A stretch of DNA of 64,000 nucleotides from Euryarchaeota archaeon UBA182 (GTDB taxonomy: Archaea; Thermoplasmatota; Poseidoniia; Poseidoniales; Thalassarchaeaceae). Shown here piece by piece: positions 17,429-25,882 of the stretch (positions are counted from its first letter, which is position 1; each line of letters starts with the position of its first letter). Both the position numbers and the translations under genes were made by a program. The DNA is taken from contig DAGH01000025.1 of NCBI GenBank assembly GCA_002495675.1, positions 65,078 through 129,077 of the forward strand. Direction: 5' to 3'. The notes under the pieces are model-generated. The model was given only the letters and a program-made list of their open reading frames with translations, did no database searches and had not been told where the DNA came from.

Positions 17429-18511
17429 ATGCCCAGAGCCCACAACTTCGGTGCAGGTCCCGCTGTTCTGCCACTCGAGGTTGTCGAGGAATGCAAGAAA
17501 CATCTGGCCGACCTCGAGGGCAGTGGGTTGGGGCTAATGGAGACATCACACAGGAGCGAGACATTTCAGTCTGTCATCGACGAGGCCACCTCTCGATTGA
17601 GGGATCTTCTGAACATCCCTCAAGACTACTCGGTCCTGCTTCTCCAGGGAGGTGCGTCACTACAATTTCACATGGTTCCGTTGAACCTCCTCACGAAGGG
17701 GGAGCAGGCAGACGTCATTGTGACAGGCAAGTGGTCCCAGAACACTCTAATCGAGATGAACAAGATACGCCGCGGCAATTCGATATGGGATGGGGCGGAA
17801 GGTGGCTTCAACAGGATTCCGTCCCCCGCTGAATACAAGGCCTCGGGGGATTCCGTGTACGTCCACTACACATCCAACAACACAATCTACGGCACCCAGT
17901 TCAAGCAGGCGCCTGATTCCGATGGCAGGCCATTGGTCGTTGACGCAAGCTCGGACATCTGCGGGGTTCCGCTTGATGTCAGTGCCCACGATGTGATCTA
18001 TGCAGGGGCTCAGAAGAATCTAGGGCCTAGCGGAGTCACGGTTTGCATACTCTCCCCCTGGGCCATAGCCAAGGCCAATCAAAATCTCCCCTCGATGTTG
18101 GATTACAAGACTCAGAAGGAGAAGGGGAGCATGTTCAACACCCCGAATACCTACGGAATATTCGTGCTGAGGGAGGTGCTAAGATGGATCGACAACAACG
18201 GAGGGGTCGAGGCAGCCCACAAGAGGAACAAGGACAAGGCCGAGATGATCTACTCGGCGATCGACTCCAGCTCGTTCTGGACACCGCACGCAGAGCAGGG
18301 GTCCAGATCGATCATGAACGCGACTTTCAGGATCGCTGACGAGTCACTCTTGGGGAGATTCATCGCGGAGGCCGAGGAATTGGGCCTGAAAGGGCTGAGA
18401 GGGCACCGGATCGTGGGTGGCATCCGAGCAAGCATGTACAACGGACTCGAGTTGGGCAGCGTTGAGAGGCTAGTCGAGTTCATGCGTGACTTCGAGAACA
18501 GGCACTCCTGA
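17429..18511 (+). CDS. serC: Phosphoserine aminotransferase
   Basis: PLP enzyme converting 3-phosphohydroxypyruvate and glutamate to phosphoserine in serine synthesis. 360 residues, the usual size. Seen: RAHNFGAGPAVLP at the start, TSHRSETF, LLQGGASLQFHMVPLNL, and the PLP lysine in YAGAQKNLGPSG; C-terminal GLKGLRGHRIVGGIRASMYN is the family signature. The ATG at 17429 begins exactly where homologues do; the frame open to 17294 overlaps pdxT. Confidence 0.96.
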   Translation: MPRAHNFGAGPAVLPLEVVEECKKHLADLEGSGLGLMETSHRSETFQSVIDEATSRLRDLLNIPQDYSVLLLQGGASLQFHMVPLNLLTKGEQADVIVTGKWSQNTLIEMNKIRRGNSIWDGAEGGFNRIPSPAEYKASGDSVYVHYTSNNTIYGTQFKQAPDSDGRPLVVDASSDICGVPLDVSAHDVIYAGAQKNLGPSGVTVCILSPWAIAKANQNLPSMLDYKTQKEKGSMFNTPNTYGIFVLREVLRWIDNNGGVEAAHKRNKDKAEMIYSAIDSSSFWTPHAEQGSRSIMNATFRIADESLLGRFIAEAEELGLKGLRGHRIVGGIRASMYNGLELGSVERLVEFMRDFENRHS

Positions 18512-18547
18512 GGGGCCATTGATACGCTAGGACCAACCCCAAATGCC

Positions 18548-19234
18548 GTGAAGCGAACGGACCTGCTAGCCATGCTGGACCTCACTCTGTTGGACAGGAA
18601 CGCATCGGAACAGGACATTCGTCGGGTTGTTGGTCTCGCAGATGAGCATGGTGTCGCCGCTGTGTGTGTGTTCTCAGAACAAGCGAGCCTGGCACGGGAG
18701 CAGGCATCCTCCCGAACCAGGATTGCGGCTGTAGCTGGCCCCTTTCCAGAGGGCGCCGCTGATCTGGAGCGGTATCTCCTACCCATTCAGGAGGCCATTG
18801 CCGGTGGGGCGGTGGAGATCGACTTGGTGCTGGAGCCGGGCATCGGGCTGGAGACATCCATGATGGTACTGAATGGTGTTCGAATGGCAACCGAGGGGCT
18901 TGCCCTGAAGGTGATCATCGAAACCCCGATTCTAGACGAGAGGTCGGTTAGAGGTGCGGCGCGAATGGCGCTGATGGCTGGTGCGGATTTTGTCAAGACC
19001 TGCACAGGAAGGCGTGGAGGGTGCAGCAAAGAGGCGGCGAGATGGGTATCCGAGGAGATCAGGAGGCACGAGGTCACGACCGGGGAAAGGGCAGGGCTGA
19101 AGCTATCCGGGGGCATAAGGGATCTGGATGGACTCAACGGTCTCCTGGACGTGGTTAGGTCAGTGGACCCAGGCATCATCGATCAAGAAAGGTTGAGGAT
19201 AGGCGCCTCGAGCCTGATTGAGTCATTGATATGA
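18548..19234 (+). CDS. deoC: Deoxyribose-phosphate aldolase
   Basis: Class I aldolase that splits 2-deoxyribose 5-phosphate to acetaldehyde and glyceraldehyde 3-phosphate, in deoxynucleoside catabolism. 228 residues. Seen: LDLTLLD at the N-terminus, EIDLVLEPG, the Schiff-base lysine in FVKTCTG and the second active-site lysine in LKLSGGIRD. It starts with GTG 36 bases after serC in the same direction; it may be cotranscribed. No deoA/deoB-like gene is near. Confidence 0.92.
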   Translation: MKRTDLLAMLDLTLLDRNASEQDIRRVVGLADEHGVAAVCVFSEQASLAREQASSRTRIAAVAGPFPEGAADLERYLLPIQEAIAGGAVEIDLVLEPGIGLETSMMVLNGVRMATEGLALKVIIETPILDERSVRGAARMALMAGADFVKTCTGRRGGCSKEAARWVSEEIRRHEVTTGERAGLKLSGGIRDLDGLNGLLDVVRSVDPGIIDQERLRIGASSLIESLI

Positions 19235-19259
19235 CAAGGTGGCGACTCCCACTGGGACG

Positions 19260-20717
19260 TCAGGATGCGAAGGCGGATTGTATGATGTCCGGTCGTCTGA
19301 GATAGACTGTCAGGACGACCCCAGCATAGATCATCATCCATGCGCCTACGAGTTTGATTGTGTTGGTGTGCTTGTTTATCCGCGTTGCGAATGCCCCTCT
19401 GCCGTACCCAACCATTGACACGATGAATACCATCAATAGCAACAAACCAAGGGTCAATCCCACTAGCCCTGCTAGTACGGAGTTGATTCCCATGCTTCCA
19501 AGATAGACCACGAATGGAATTACTGCGATCGCGGTGCAGTCGATGCTGGCGGCGGCGTATCCCGCGCCGTAGAGGAACATATCCCTCATTGGCCTTGGTG
19601 CGTCGGACGGGCCCGTGACACCCATCCTTCGGTCAAGCCCCCTCTGGAAGGCGTTGAACAACTTGCTTGACCAACCGAGCAGGTTCAGGATCCCGAGGAC
19701 TATGAGGCTCCCAGCTATGATCAGAGCTATCCATCTGATCAAGCCGCTTGCGGCGAATGCCGCGCCCATCGTCGCTGCAATGGCACCCAGACAGGCAAAG
19801 AAAATGACCATGCCCATCCCCGAAGCCAAACCCAGCAGCGGGGGCAACGGTAGCTTGGAGGTCGATCCATCGCTCCCTGACGAACCCTCCAGCGAGGCTG
19901 CCATCGACATCTGGAATCCGATGAAGCTTGGAAGTACGGGGAAGGCACAAGGAGAGAAGAAGACAAGGATGGAGAGCATGGCTCCAAGCAGGAAAAGGGA
20001 TGGGAGTGAGGTGTTGACCTCGGGGACGCCAATGCCCCGCATCGCAACTATTTCCTCATCCGTACCTGTAAGCGCCACCTCGACTGAGGAGTCGAATGAT
20101 GACCAGCCATCGAGAGGGGTCCCTGTGAACTCCCTTGCGATGATGTACCCCTCGTGATCGACCAGAAGCACGACCGGAATAGCTCCGGTTCCACCCGAAG
20201 TGAGGTACCTCACAGGATCCCCGACCGTCCCGTTTTCGAAGATTGCCGCTTCGGTGGATCCGAGTCCTGTAGGGTACTCTGGGACGGTGTAGTCATTATC
20301 GGATTGATTGAGGTACTCGATCGACTCATCGTACCATGACCCGTATGCGATAATTGCCAGTTCCCTGTCATCGACCAGAGACTCCCAATACTCCATCCTT
20401 TCCTCAAGGTGATACTGGATGGCGTGGCAGTTCGCGCAGTCATGGGCCATCATGTCGATTATCATGATCCTGCCTGCAAGCAGGGATGTGTCGATGAAAC
20501 CGTTGTCATTCATGATTTCACCCTCTATCCCATCGCGCTCCAGTGACTCGAACACCAGCGTGGGAATCGGCCTGACCTCTCCTCCCGAACCGATTTGTTC
20601 ACCTGCCATGTCGAAGGCTGACAGGCCTATCAGAGATATGCCAGAGAAAAGTATCGCAGACAGGACGGCAGCAGACCACGTCGTGCCTTGCCTCAGAACC
20701 GACAGGTCGAGATTCAC
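19260..20717 (-). CDS. Thioredoxin-like/CcdA (DsbD-type) fusion membrane protein
   Basis: 485 residues. An N-terminal membrane anchor (about 14-35) is followed by a thioredoxin-like domain outside the cell with Cys94 and Cys97 (HDCANCHA), then a polytopic domain of about six to eight helices with the CcdA/DsbD transmembrane cysteines in FFSPCAFPVLPS and ASIDCTAIAV. It should pass electrons from cytoplasmic thioredoxin across the membrane to an external disulfide, as DsbD or CcdA does. In DsbD the thioredoxin domain is C-terminal; here it is N-terminal. Possible users in this window are the Ccm cytochrome c system and the secreted WCGPC protein (inference). GTG start; no close upstream neighbour on its strand. 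Confidence 0.85.
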   Translation of the reverse strand: MNLDLSVLRQGTTWSAAVLSAILFSGISLIGLSAFDMAGEQIGSGGEVRPIPTLVFESLERDGIEGEIMNDNGFIDTSLLAGRIMIIDMMAHDCANCHAIQYHLEERMEYWESLVDDRELAIIAYGSWYDESIEYLNQSDNDYTVPEYPTGLGSTEAAIFENGTVGDPVRYLTSGGTGAIPVVLLVDHEGYIIAREFTGTPLDGWSSFDSSVEVALTGTDEEIVAMRGIGVPEVNTSLPSLFLLGAMLSILVFFSPCAFPVLPSFIGFQMSMAASLEGSSGSDGSTSKLPLPPLLGLASGMGMVIFFACLGAIAATMGAAFAASGLIRWIALIIAGSLIVLGILNLLGWSSKLFNAFQRGLDRRMGVTGPSDAPRPMRDMFLYGAGYAAASIDCTAIAVIPFVVYLGSMGINSVLAGLVGLTLGLLLLMVFIVSMVGYGRGAFATRINKHTNTIKLVGAWMMIYAGVVLTVYLRRPDIIQSAFAS

Positions 20718-20809
20718 GTGCTTTGGGCTATGAAATCCCTATTTCAGATGAGTGGGTTCCTGATGCAACGCATCAATCTAAATCCATTGGCTTTCCTTGA
20801 TCCCCCATG

Positions 20810-20885
20810 GGGCTCGTGGTCTAGGGGTTATGACGTCGCCTTCACATGGCGAAGATCGCAGGTTCAATTCCTGCCGAGCCCACCA
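20810..20885 (+). tRNA. tRNA-Val (anticodon CAC), CCA encoded
   Basis: Cloverleaf read by eye: acceptor GGGCTCG/CGAGCCC, anticodon stem TCGCC/GGCGA with loop TTCACAT (anticodon CAC), T arm GCAGG-TTCAATT-CCTGC, discriminator A and encoded CCA. 76 bases. A hairpin followed by T-runs lies 65 bases downstream. Confidence 0.97.
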
Positions 20886-20950
20886 TCGATCGTTCCGTAT
20901 GTACGATTTTAGAGATGCTGCCTAGGATTTACTGTTTCCCGATCGAAATC

Positions 20951-20985
20951 CACTCATTTTTGCTAAAAGAGTGTTTTTCATTTTT
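20951..20985 (+). terminator. Hairpin plus T-tract terminator-like element after tRNA-Val
   Basis: CACTC-A-TTTT-TGCT-AAAA-GAGTG forms a 9-bp stem with one bulged A and a TGCT loop, followed by TTTTTCATTTTT. Archaeal termination usually needs only T-runs, so the stem may be incidental, but the arrangement matches a bacterial-style intrinsic terminator on the plus strand. Confidence 0.55.
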
Positions 20986-21111
20986 CTCCCTCCGAACTGA
21001 CGTGACTGATGCCTAAGATGTATCAGACCTGAATATATTCAATAGATGATTGGAACCTATCTATTCTCTATAGACAGGGGATCTATGATTCAAAGAAAAC
21101 CTCTGATTGAT

Positions 21112-22167
21112 CTAATAATCTTCCTCGATTGATTCACGATGAGTTTGTATATTGATCAACACCTCGGCCATGTCTAAGGTGTAAGCGAGAATTCTCCTCA
21201 TTGATTCGGACAATTTGTCAAAAAACAATGCATCAGTTGCAGTCATCTTAGAGGTCCAGAGGCCTTCTTCAAACTCATCTAATGACCTTACAGCTTTCTG
21301 GATCTCAAGTTTTGATTCTTGGATCTCCTTGATTTTTCTTCTCTTGAGATTGGCTATCAATGATTTAATTGATTTTTGCCAAGTGGGAATCACGCTTGCT
21401 GGAACCTTCTCTGTTGTTAGGATCTCAGGAATGTCTTGCTCCAAGCACAAGTTGCTTATGATGTAGCAGTGGTCACCGATTCTCTCAAAAATTCTCACAA
21501 TGTTGGAAAGCTCTGAAGCCTCCCACCTATTTATCCCAAAACTTGTTTCTATCGACGCTGACTCGAGAATTTGCCCGACCTGCCTTTCCAACAATAACCT
21601 AAGTGCATCGATCTCTTTCTCCCTCTCATCGCTATCACTGAGTAGTGATTTATCCCCTCCAGAAAGAACTTCTGATACGTCCCTAATCTGACTTGAAACT
21701 ATAAGGTACATTCGGTTTATACTAGAATGCAACGGCATTTCAGATGTGTTCAACAATGCGATCATTTCAACAATGTAATCAGTTTCATTTGATATTTCAA
21801 TGCCCCTCGTGGATTGAATAAAACGTCTTATTATTCTCCTATCTGAACGTGTGATCACTTTCCTGCTAGAGAGTCTAATTCGATCGGCGCCGCAGAGATA
21901 AGCCCCAATGAGATGGTCAAACAGGAACTCTGATCCGATCTCGTCCAACTCAATATCGGCCCTTCTCCTCTTTCGCACAGAAGTAGTCTCTGCGCTTAGC
22001 CTAAGGCTGCCAGAAGGGCGCCATTCAATCCTAACTTCATCCCTGGCATTAAGCCCATGTTGTGTCACCCATTTTTTCGGAAGGCTCACTATATATGTGG
22101 AGCCCCCAGTGATTTGTATTCTACGGACTTCGGACTTATCGCCTTCCTCTGGCCTCATCTTATCCAT
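21112..22167 (-). CDS. AbrB-PhoU domain phosphate regulator
   Basis: 351 residues. An N-terminal SpoVT-AbrB swapped-hairpin DNA-binding domain (about 14-60: VRRIQITGGSTYIVSLPKKW) is joined to a PhoU-like helical part carrying metal-binding-type acidic motifs (EIDALRLLLERQ, IVRIFERIGDHC). Such archaeal proteins are predicted to repress phosphate uptake genes. It is divergent from the Pit-family transporter across 114 AT-rich bases, which fits control of that gene. Start may be the ATG at 22167 or at 22158; a TATATA box at 22183-22188 favours a leaderless or nearly leaderless transcript. Confidence 0.88.
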   Translation of the reverse strand: MDKMRPEEGDKSEVRRIQITGGSTYIVSLPKKWVTQHGLNARDEVRIEWRPSGSLRLSAETTSVRKRRRADIELDEIGSEFLFDHLIGAYLCGADRIRLSSRKVITRSDRRIIRRFIQSTRGIEISNETDYIVEMIALLNTSEMPLHSSINRMYLIVSSQIRDVSEVLSGGDKSLLSDSDEREKEIDALRLLLERQVGQILESASIETSFGINRWEASELSNIVRIFERIGDHCYIISNLCLEQDIPEILTTEKVPASVIPTWQKSIKSLIANLKRRKIKEIQESKLEIQKAVRSLDEFEEGLWTSKMTATDALFFDKLSESMRRILAYTLDMAEVLINIQTHRESIEEDY

Positions 22168-22182
22168 TCCAAATAGAAGAAG

Positions 22183-22188
22183 TATATA
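22183..22188 (-). promoter_or_regulatory. TATA box for the AbrB-PhoU regulator
   Basis: TATATA in an AT-rich stretch, centred about 19 bases before the ATG at 22167 and about 27 before the alternative ATG at 22158. The second spacing fits an archaeal TATA box for a leaderless message starting at 22158. Confidence 0.4.
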
Positions 22189-22226
22189 ACTGAAACAGGC
22201 TCTCTATGCATTGATTCTTTATTTGA

Positions 22227-22247
22227 CTATATATATTATATAATATC
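22227..22247 (+). promoter_or_regulatory. Promoter region of the Pit transporter gene
   Basis: A 20-base run of only A/T after ACTA, with TATATATTATATAATAT, centred about 45 bases before the pit ATG. It should hold the TATA box and, being near-palindromic, could also be an operator for the divergent AbrB-PhoU regulator (inference). Confidence 0.5.
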
Positions 22248-22281
22248 AAGACTATAATTCATATCTGTCTAGAACATATAG

Positions 22282-24462
22282 ATGGCTATCACCGGAATAA
22301 TGCTTGTTGTTCTAATTTTGTCTTTGTTGGTATGTGCCTACATGGCATGGAACATCGGAGCGAACGACGTTGCGAACGCGATGGGAACGTCCGTCGGATC
22401 AAGAGCTCTGACATTGAAGCAGGCGGTGATCGTGGCAGCGATTTTCGAATTCGCTGGGGCCTTCTTCGCGGGTGATGCAGTAACGGATACGGTCAGGAAG
22501 GGCATCCTTGTCGTCGATTTCGATACTGTCACTGAGGTCTTCGCCAACGACCTGATGTACGGATTCATCTCTGCCATGATGGCTGCTGCCGTATGGCTAA
22601 CCGTTGCCACAAGACTCGGTCTTCCCGTATCCACGACACACAGCATCATAGGGGGCATCATCGGGGTTGGCCTCGTCTTGGAGGTCCAGCACCAAACAGA
22701 TCTCATCGACTGGGAGGTCGTGAGGAAAGTGGTGATGTCATGGGTCGCAAGCCCATTACTTGGTGCGACCATCGCCTTCTTGTCCTTCTGGATCGTGCGT
22801 GAAACGATTTTGGAGTCCAAGAACCCCGAGGAACGGTCCATGTGGCTGGCGCCGATCCTCGCCTTCCCGACCTTCTTCGTCCTTGGGCTAGCGCTACAGT
22901 TCAAGGCCCTTAAGGGACTTTTCAGCAGGTTGGACGATGCAGGCAGGCTCAACAAGGGAGAGTGGTTGGGGGTCAAGGAGTCAGGATCGTTCAACCCGTT
23001 CACACCCTTTTGCCCCGATGGAGTCAATCTTGAGGATTACCCTGATTGCGCCGGTGCGATCTATGAGGGGGCATGGTTTCCAATCAATTCCATTCTTCTC
23101 GCATGTGTCATAGGGGCAATTGCATCAATCACACTCTTCCTGGTCCTCAGAAGGATCGACATCAACGAAGAGCGAAATGGATTCATGGGTGTCGAGAGAA
23201 TCTTCGTCTGGCTACAGATTATCACCGCTGCCTATGTTGCCTTCGCACACGGGGCCAACGACCGGTCGAATGCAATAGGGCCCATGGCAGCTGTCTATCA
23301 GGTGTTGGAGTCTGGTGGAGAATTGAGTGCAGAGGCGGCTGTCCCAGTTTGGTTGGTCCTCCTCGGAAGCGCTGGCATAGCAATAGGTGTAATGACTTGG
23401 GGTTGGAGGGTGATGGACACAATTGGAAAGAAAATCACGGACGTCACTCCCACGAGGGGTTTCGCTGCGGAATTCGGGGCTGCGACAACCATCCTGATCT
23501 TCTCGATGCCTTTCCTAGCCGTCCCAGTATCAACGACACACACCTTGGTCGGAGCGGTCGTAGGAGTCGGATTGGCAGGTGGTGCCAAGGCAGTCGACTT
23601 CAGGGTATTCGGCAAGATCTTCGCCTCATGGGTGGCAAGTATCCCTGCAGCTGGATTCGGTTCTATTGTGATTTTCGTAGCTGTTGCATCCGACCCTGTG
23701 CACCTCATAGTCGTGTTGCCAATCGCCTTTGCGTCGGTGGTCTACGTGATGTGGGCAACAAGGGAAGGGGAGATCTACGTCGAAGATGCCTTGTCTGATG
23801 CAGGGGGTTCGGGAGGAAAGGCCCCTACCCACTTCGAACTCCTTCACACTCACGCCATCGCTGTTGAGGAGACAGTTGGCCACATGCTTGAAGCAGTGAA
23901 TTTAGCAGCAGATGGAGATGATCCTGAGACTGCGATCAAATCGACTGTCGAAGCAGAGCTTCGGGCTGATGAGATAAAGAATGAGATAAGGAAGAGGCTC
24001 GGGTCTGGTCAAATGTCAGTACTACAAGGCCGAAAAGCAATGTTGGAGATCGTCTCGAAACAAGATAGGATCGCAGACTACGCCCAGAACGTGGCGGAAC
24101 AGCTGTCCTTCAGAGAATTATACAATGACAAGAAGGCGCGGTCCATGCTCAAGGAAATGGCTGAGGCCGTCTCAAAGACAGCGTCACTGTATGAAGATAC
24201 GATTTCCCACTTGAAGACCGTTGCCCTGTCGGGTTACACCAAGGCAGGTAGAGAGCGCCTTGGGGACTTGATAGATGCCGTTAATTTGGCGGAGCATAAC
24301 GCTGATGTTGTCGAGAGTAGGGCTGCTACGTATGTATTCAGCAACGGCGAGGAGAACTCACTTGCTGCAGTTCACATGTACAGGGTGCTTCAACGACTGG
24401 ATGATGTCGCCAATGCATGCGAGAAGGCTGCGAATGCTTTGATACCCATAGTCTACGACTAA
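22282..24462 (+). CDS. pit: Pit-family phosphate transporter fused to a PhoU-like (DUF47) domain
   Basis: 726 residues. The first about 500 are a Pit/PHO4 permease with the two inverted family signatures (NIGANDVANAMGTSVGSRAL near residue 27 and AHGANDRSNAIGP near 320) and twin VSTTH motifs; about ten to twelve membrane helices. A Gly/Ser linker (AGGSGGKAP) leads to a C-terminal helical PhoU/DUF47 domain of about 210 residues with EAELRADEIKNEI and NLAEHNADVVES. In bacteria and other archaea the DUF47 Pit-accessory protein is a separate neighbouring gene; here it is fused. Imports phosphate with a cation; the PhoU-like part likely gates it. Its stop overlaps the convergent PAP2 gene by 4 bases. 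Confidence 0.94.
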   Translation: MAITGIMLVVLILSLLVCAYMAWNIGANDVANAMGTSVGSRALTLKQAVIVAAIFEFAGAFFAGDAVTDTVRKGILVVDFDTVTEVFANDLMYGFISAMMAAAVWLTVATRLGLPVSTTHSIIGGIIGVGLVLEVQHQTDLIDWEVVRKVVMSWVASPLLGATIAFLSFWIVRETILESKNPEERSMWLAPILAFPTFFVLGLALQFKALKGLFSRLDDAGRLNKGEWLGVKESGSFNPFTPFCPDGVNLEDYPDCAGAIYEGAWFPINSILLACVIGAIASITLFLVLRRIDINEERNGFMGVERIFVWLQIITAAYVAFAHGANDRSNAIGPMAAVYQVLESGGELSAEAAVPVWLVLLGSAGIAIGVMTWGWRVMDTIGKKITDVTPTRGFAAEFGAATTILIFSMPFLAVPVSTTHTLVGAVVGVGLAGGAKAVDFRVFGKIFASWVASIPAAGFGSIVIFVAVASDPVHLIVVLPIAFASVVYVMWATREGEIYVEDALSDAGGSGGKAPTHFELLHTHAIAVEETVGHMLEAVNLAADGDDPETAIKSTVEAELRADEIKNEIRKRLGSGQMSVLQGRKAMLEIVSKQDRIADYAQNVAEQLSFRELYNDKKARSMLKEMAEAVSKTASLYEDTISHLKTVALSGYTKAGRERLGDLIDAVNLAEHNADVVESRAATYVFSNGEENSLAAVHMYRVLQRLDDVANACEKAANALIPIVYD

Positions 24463-25253
24463 TCTGTCCAACCAGATTCCTTGGTGAATCGACTCGGGCC
24501 GAGATCACGTGCATTCGACATGGCCCTCTCAAGGGCCAGCCATGCGAGATGTGCAACCAATATGCCCGTGGCAAGGTCGAAAATGTAGTGTTGCTTCGTG
24601 GTCAAGATGCTTATCGCGAGGAGTATCCACTCTAGCCAGAGGAGGAATATGGCAAAATTCCATACGACTGGAGAAGAGGGGCTTCTTTCTTTCATCCAGA
24701 AGGTCATAACCCTGGCGAGGACATAGGAGTGTACTATGTGCAAACTTGGCCATGCGTTCCAGGGGTTATCCGAAGAGTGTATGAATGTGAACAGCCTATC
24801 CTCCCATTCGTTCATCGTACTCCATTGGATTTGATCCCTCATATCGATCTCGGCTGGCAGAAGAAGGAAGATGACGCAGCAGAAGGCTGTCACCATGATC
24901 ATCATCTGGATCGTCAGAATCATCTCGATGCGTCCACTATCGTCCTTGGGGGCCAGGATCAATGTCGCGGGGTAGAAGGCGTAAAGCAGTGCATATGGCA
25001 GGATCGTCCAGTTCCAGACGGGTATCTGCCTGTCCAAGGCTATCTCGGGGTCGAACACTGTGGATAGGTAGGCCTCAGCGATGTTGTTGGTCGAGAAGTA
25101 GGGCACTGCCACGAATACGACGCCAATGAGGAACACCTCCAGCGTCAGCCTGTGCCCGTTCAGACCTCCTCTCCTTCGCCATGTGCCAGACCAGAATCCC
25201 CCCCATGGCCTCATTCCGGTCATATCCGCCCACTCGAGGTACCAGCCTATCAA
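24459..25253 (-). CDS. PAP2-superfamily membrane protein (AUR1/PAP2_3 type)
   Basis: 264 residues with about six membrane segments. Seen: the phosphatase/transferase signatures NAWPSLHIVHSYV (catalytic His) and LTTKQHYIFDLATG (second His and Asp), as in inositolphosphotransferase-like PAP2 proteins. Substrate could be a lipid or isoprenyl phosphate. It lies 33 bases after the ATPase gene of the thiamine-type ABC operon on the same strand, so it may share the riboswitch-controlled transcript; a role on thiamine phosphates is conceivable but unproven. The TTG at 25253 has AAGGTG upstream; ATGs at 25223 and 25214 are alternatives. Confidence 0.8.
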   Translation of the reverse strand: MIGWYLEWADMTGMRPWGGFWSGTWRRRGGLNGHRLTLEVFLIGVVFVAVPYFSTNNIAEAYLSTVFDPEIALDRQIPVWNWTILPYALLYAFYPATLILAPKDDSGRIEMILTIQMMIMVTAFCCVIFLLLPAEIDMRDQIQWSTMNEWEDRLFTFIHSSDNPWNAWPSLHIVHSYVLARVMTFWMKERSPSSPVVWNFAIFLLWLEWILLAISILTTKQHYIFDLATGILVAHLAWLALERAMSNARDLGPSRFTKESGWTD

Positions 25254-25285
25254 TCCAGCACCTTGGTATGATGCGCTTCAGGGGC

Positions 25286-25882
25286 CTAGTGCAGGTCCGG
25301 CATATGCATGACCATGTCAGCGAACGTCGAGGCCTCTCCCTGATTGTGTGTGACGAGGATCGCGGGGCACTTCCTCTCCTTCAGTATCCGACGAACGTCC
25401 TCAACAAGCCTCATGGAGAGCTCGGCGTCCAGCGCACTGAACGGCTCGTCCAGCAATAGCACGCTCGGTTCCGCCAACAGGGCCCTTGCAAGGGCCACAC
25501 GCTGACCCTCTCCTCCCGATAGGGTCTCGACGGACCTATCAGCAAATCCCCCCAGCCCGACCTCCTCCAGTGCCGCTTCATGGCCCGACTCCGAAGCGAG
25601 GGTCAGGTTTCCGGACACCGATAGGTGAGGGTAGAGCACTGGCTCCTGGAATATCATCCCTATCCCCCTGTCCTCAGGTGGCGTTCCGGTCACGTCGGCC
25701 CCATGCAGGAGTATAGACCCGTGATCGAGGTTCTCCAAGCCGCAGATGCACCTCAACAGGGTTGTCTTGCCGCACCCCGACGGCCCGAGTATCGCCATTA
25801 TCTGACCGGGACCTAGGTTTATCGCGAGGTCTTGGAAGAGGGGCTTGTCGAAGCTCTTTGTGAGTCCCTCGCAGGTCAGCAT
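25286..25882 (-). CDS. thiQ: Thiamine-type ABC transporter, ATP-binding protein
   Basis: 198-residue ATPase of a binding-protein-dependent importer. Seen: Walker A GPSGCGKTT, Q-loop FQEPVLYPHL, ABC signature LSGGEGQRVALARAL, Walker B VLLLDEPFSALD and the His switch VTHNQ. The short length, without the C-terminal regulatory domain of MalK-type ATPases, matches ThiQ. Its ATG overlaps the permease stop by one base. The operon's TPP riboswitch supports thiamine or a thiamine phosphate as cargo. Confidence 0.9.
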   Translation of the reverse strand: MLTCEGLTKSFDKPLFQDLAINLGPGQIMAILGPSGCGKTTLLRCICGLENLDHGSILLHGADVTGTPPEDRGIGMIFQEPVLYPHLSVSGNLTLASESGHEAALEEVGLGGFADRSVETLSGGEGQRVALARALLAEPSVLLLDEPFSALDAELSMRLVEDVRRILKERKCPAILVTHNQGEASTFADMVMHMPDLH

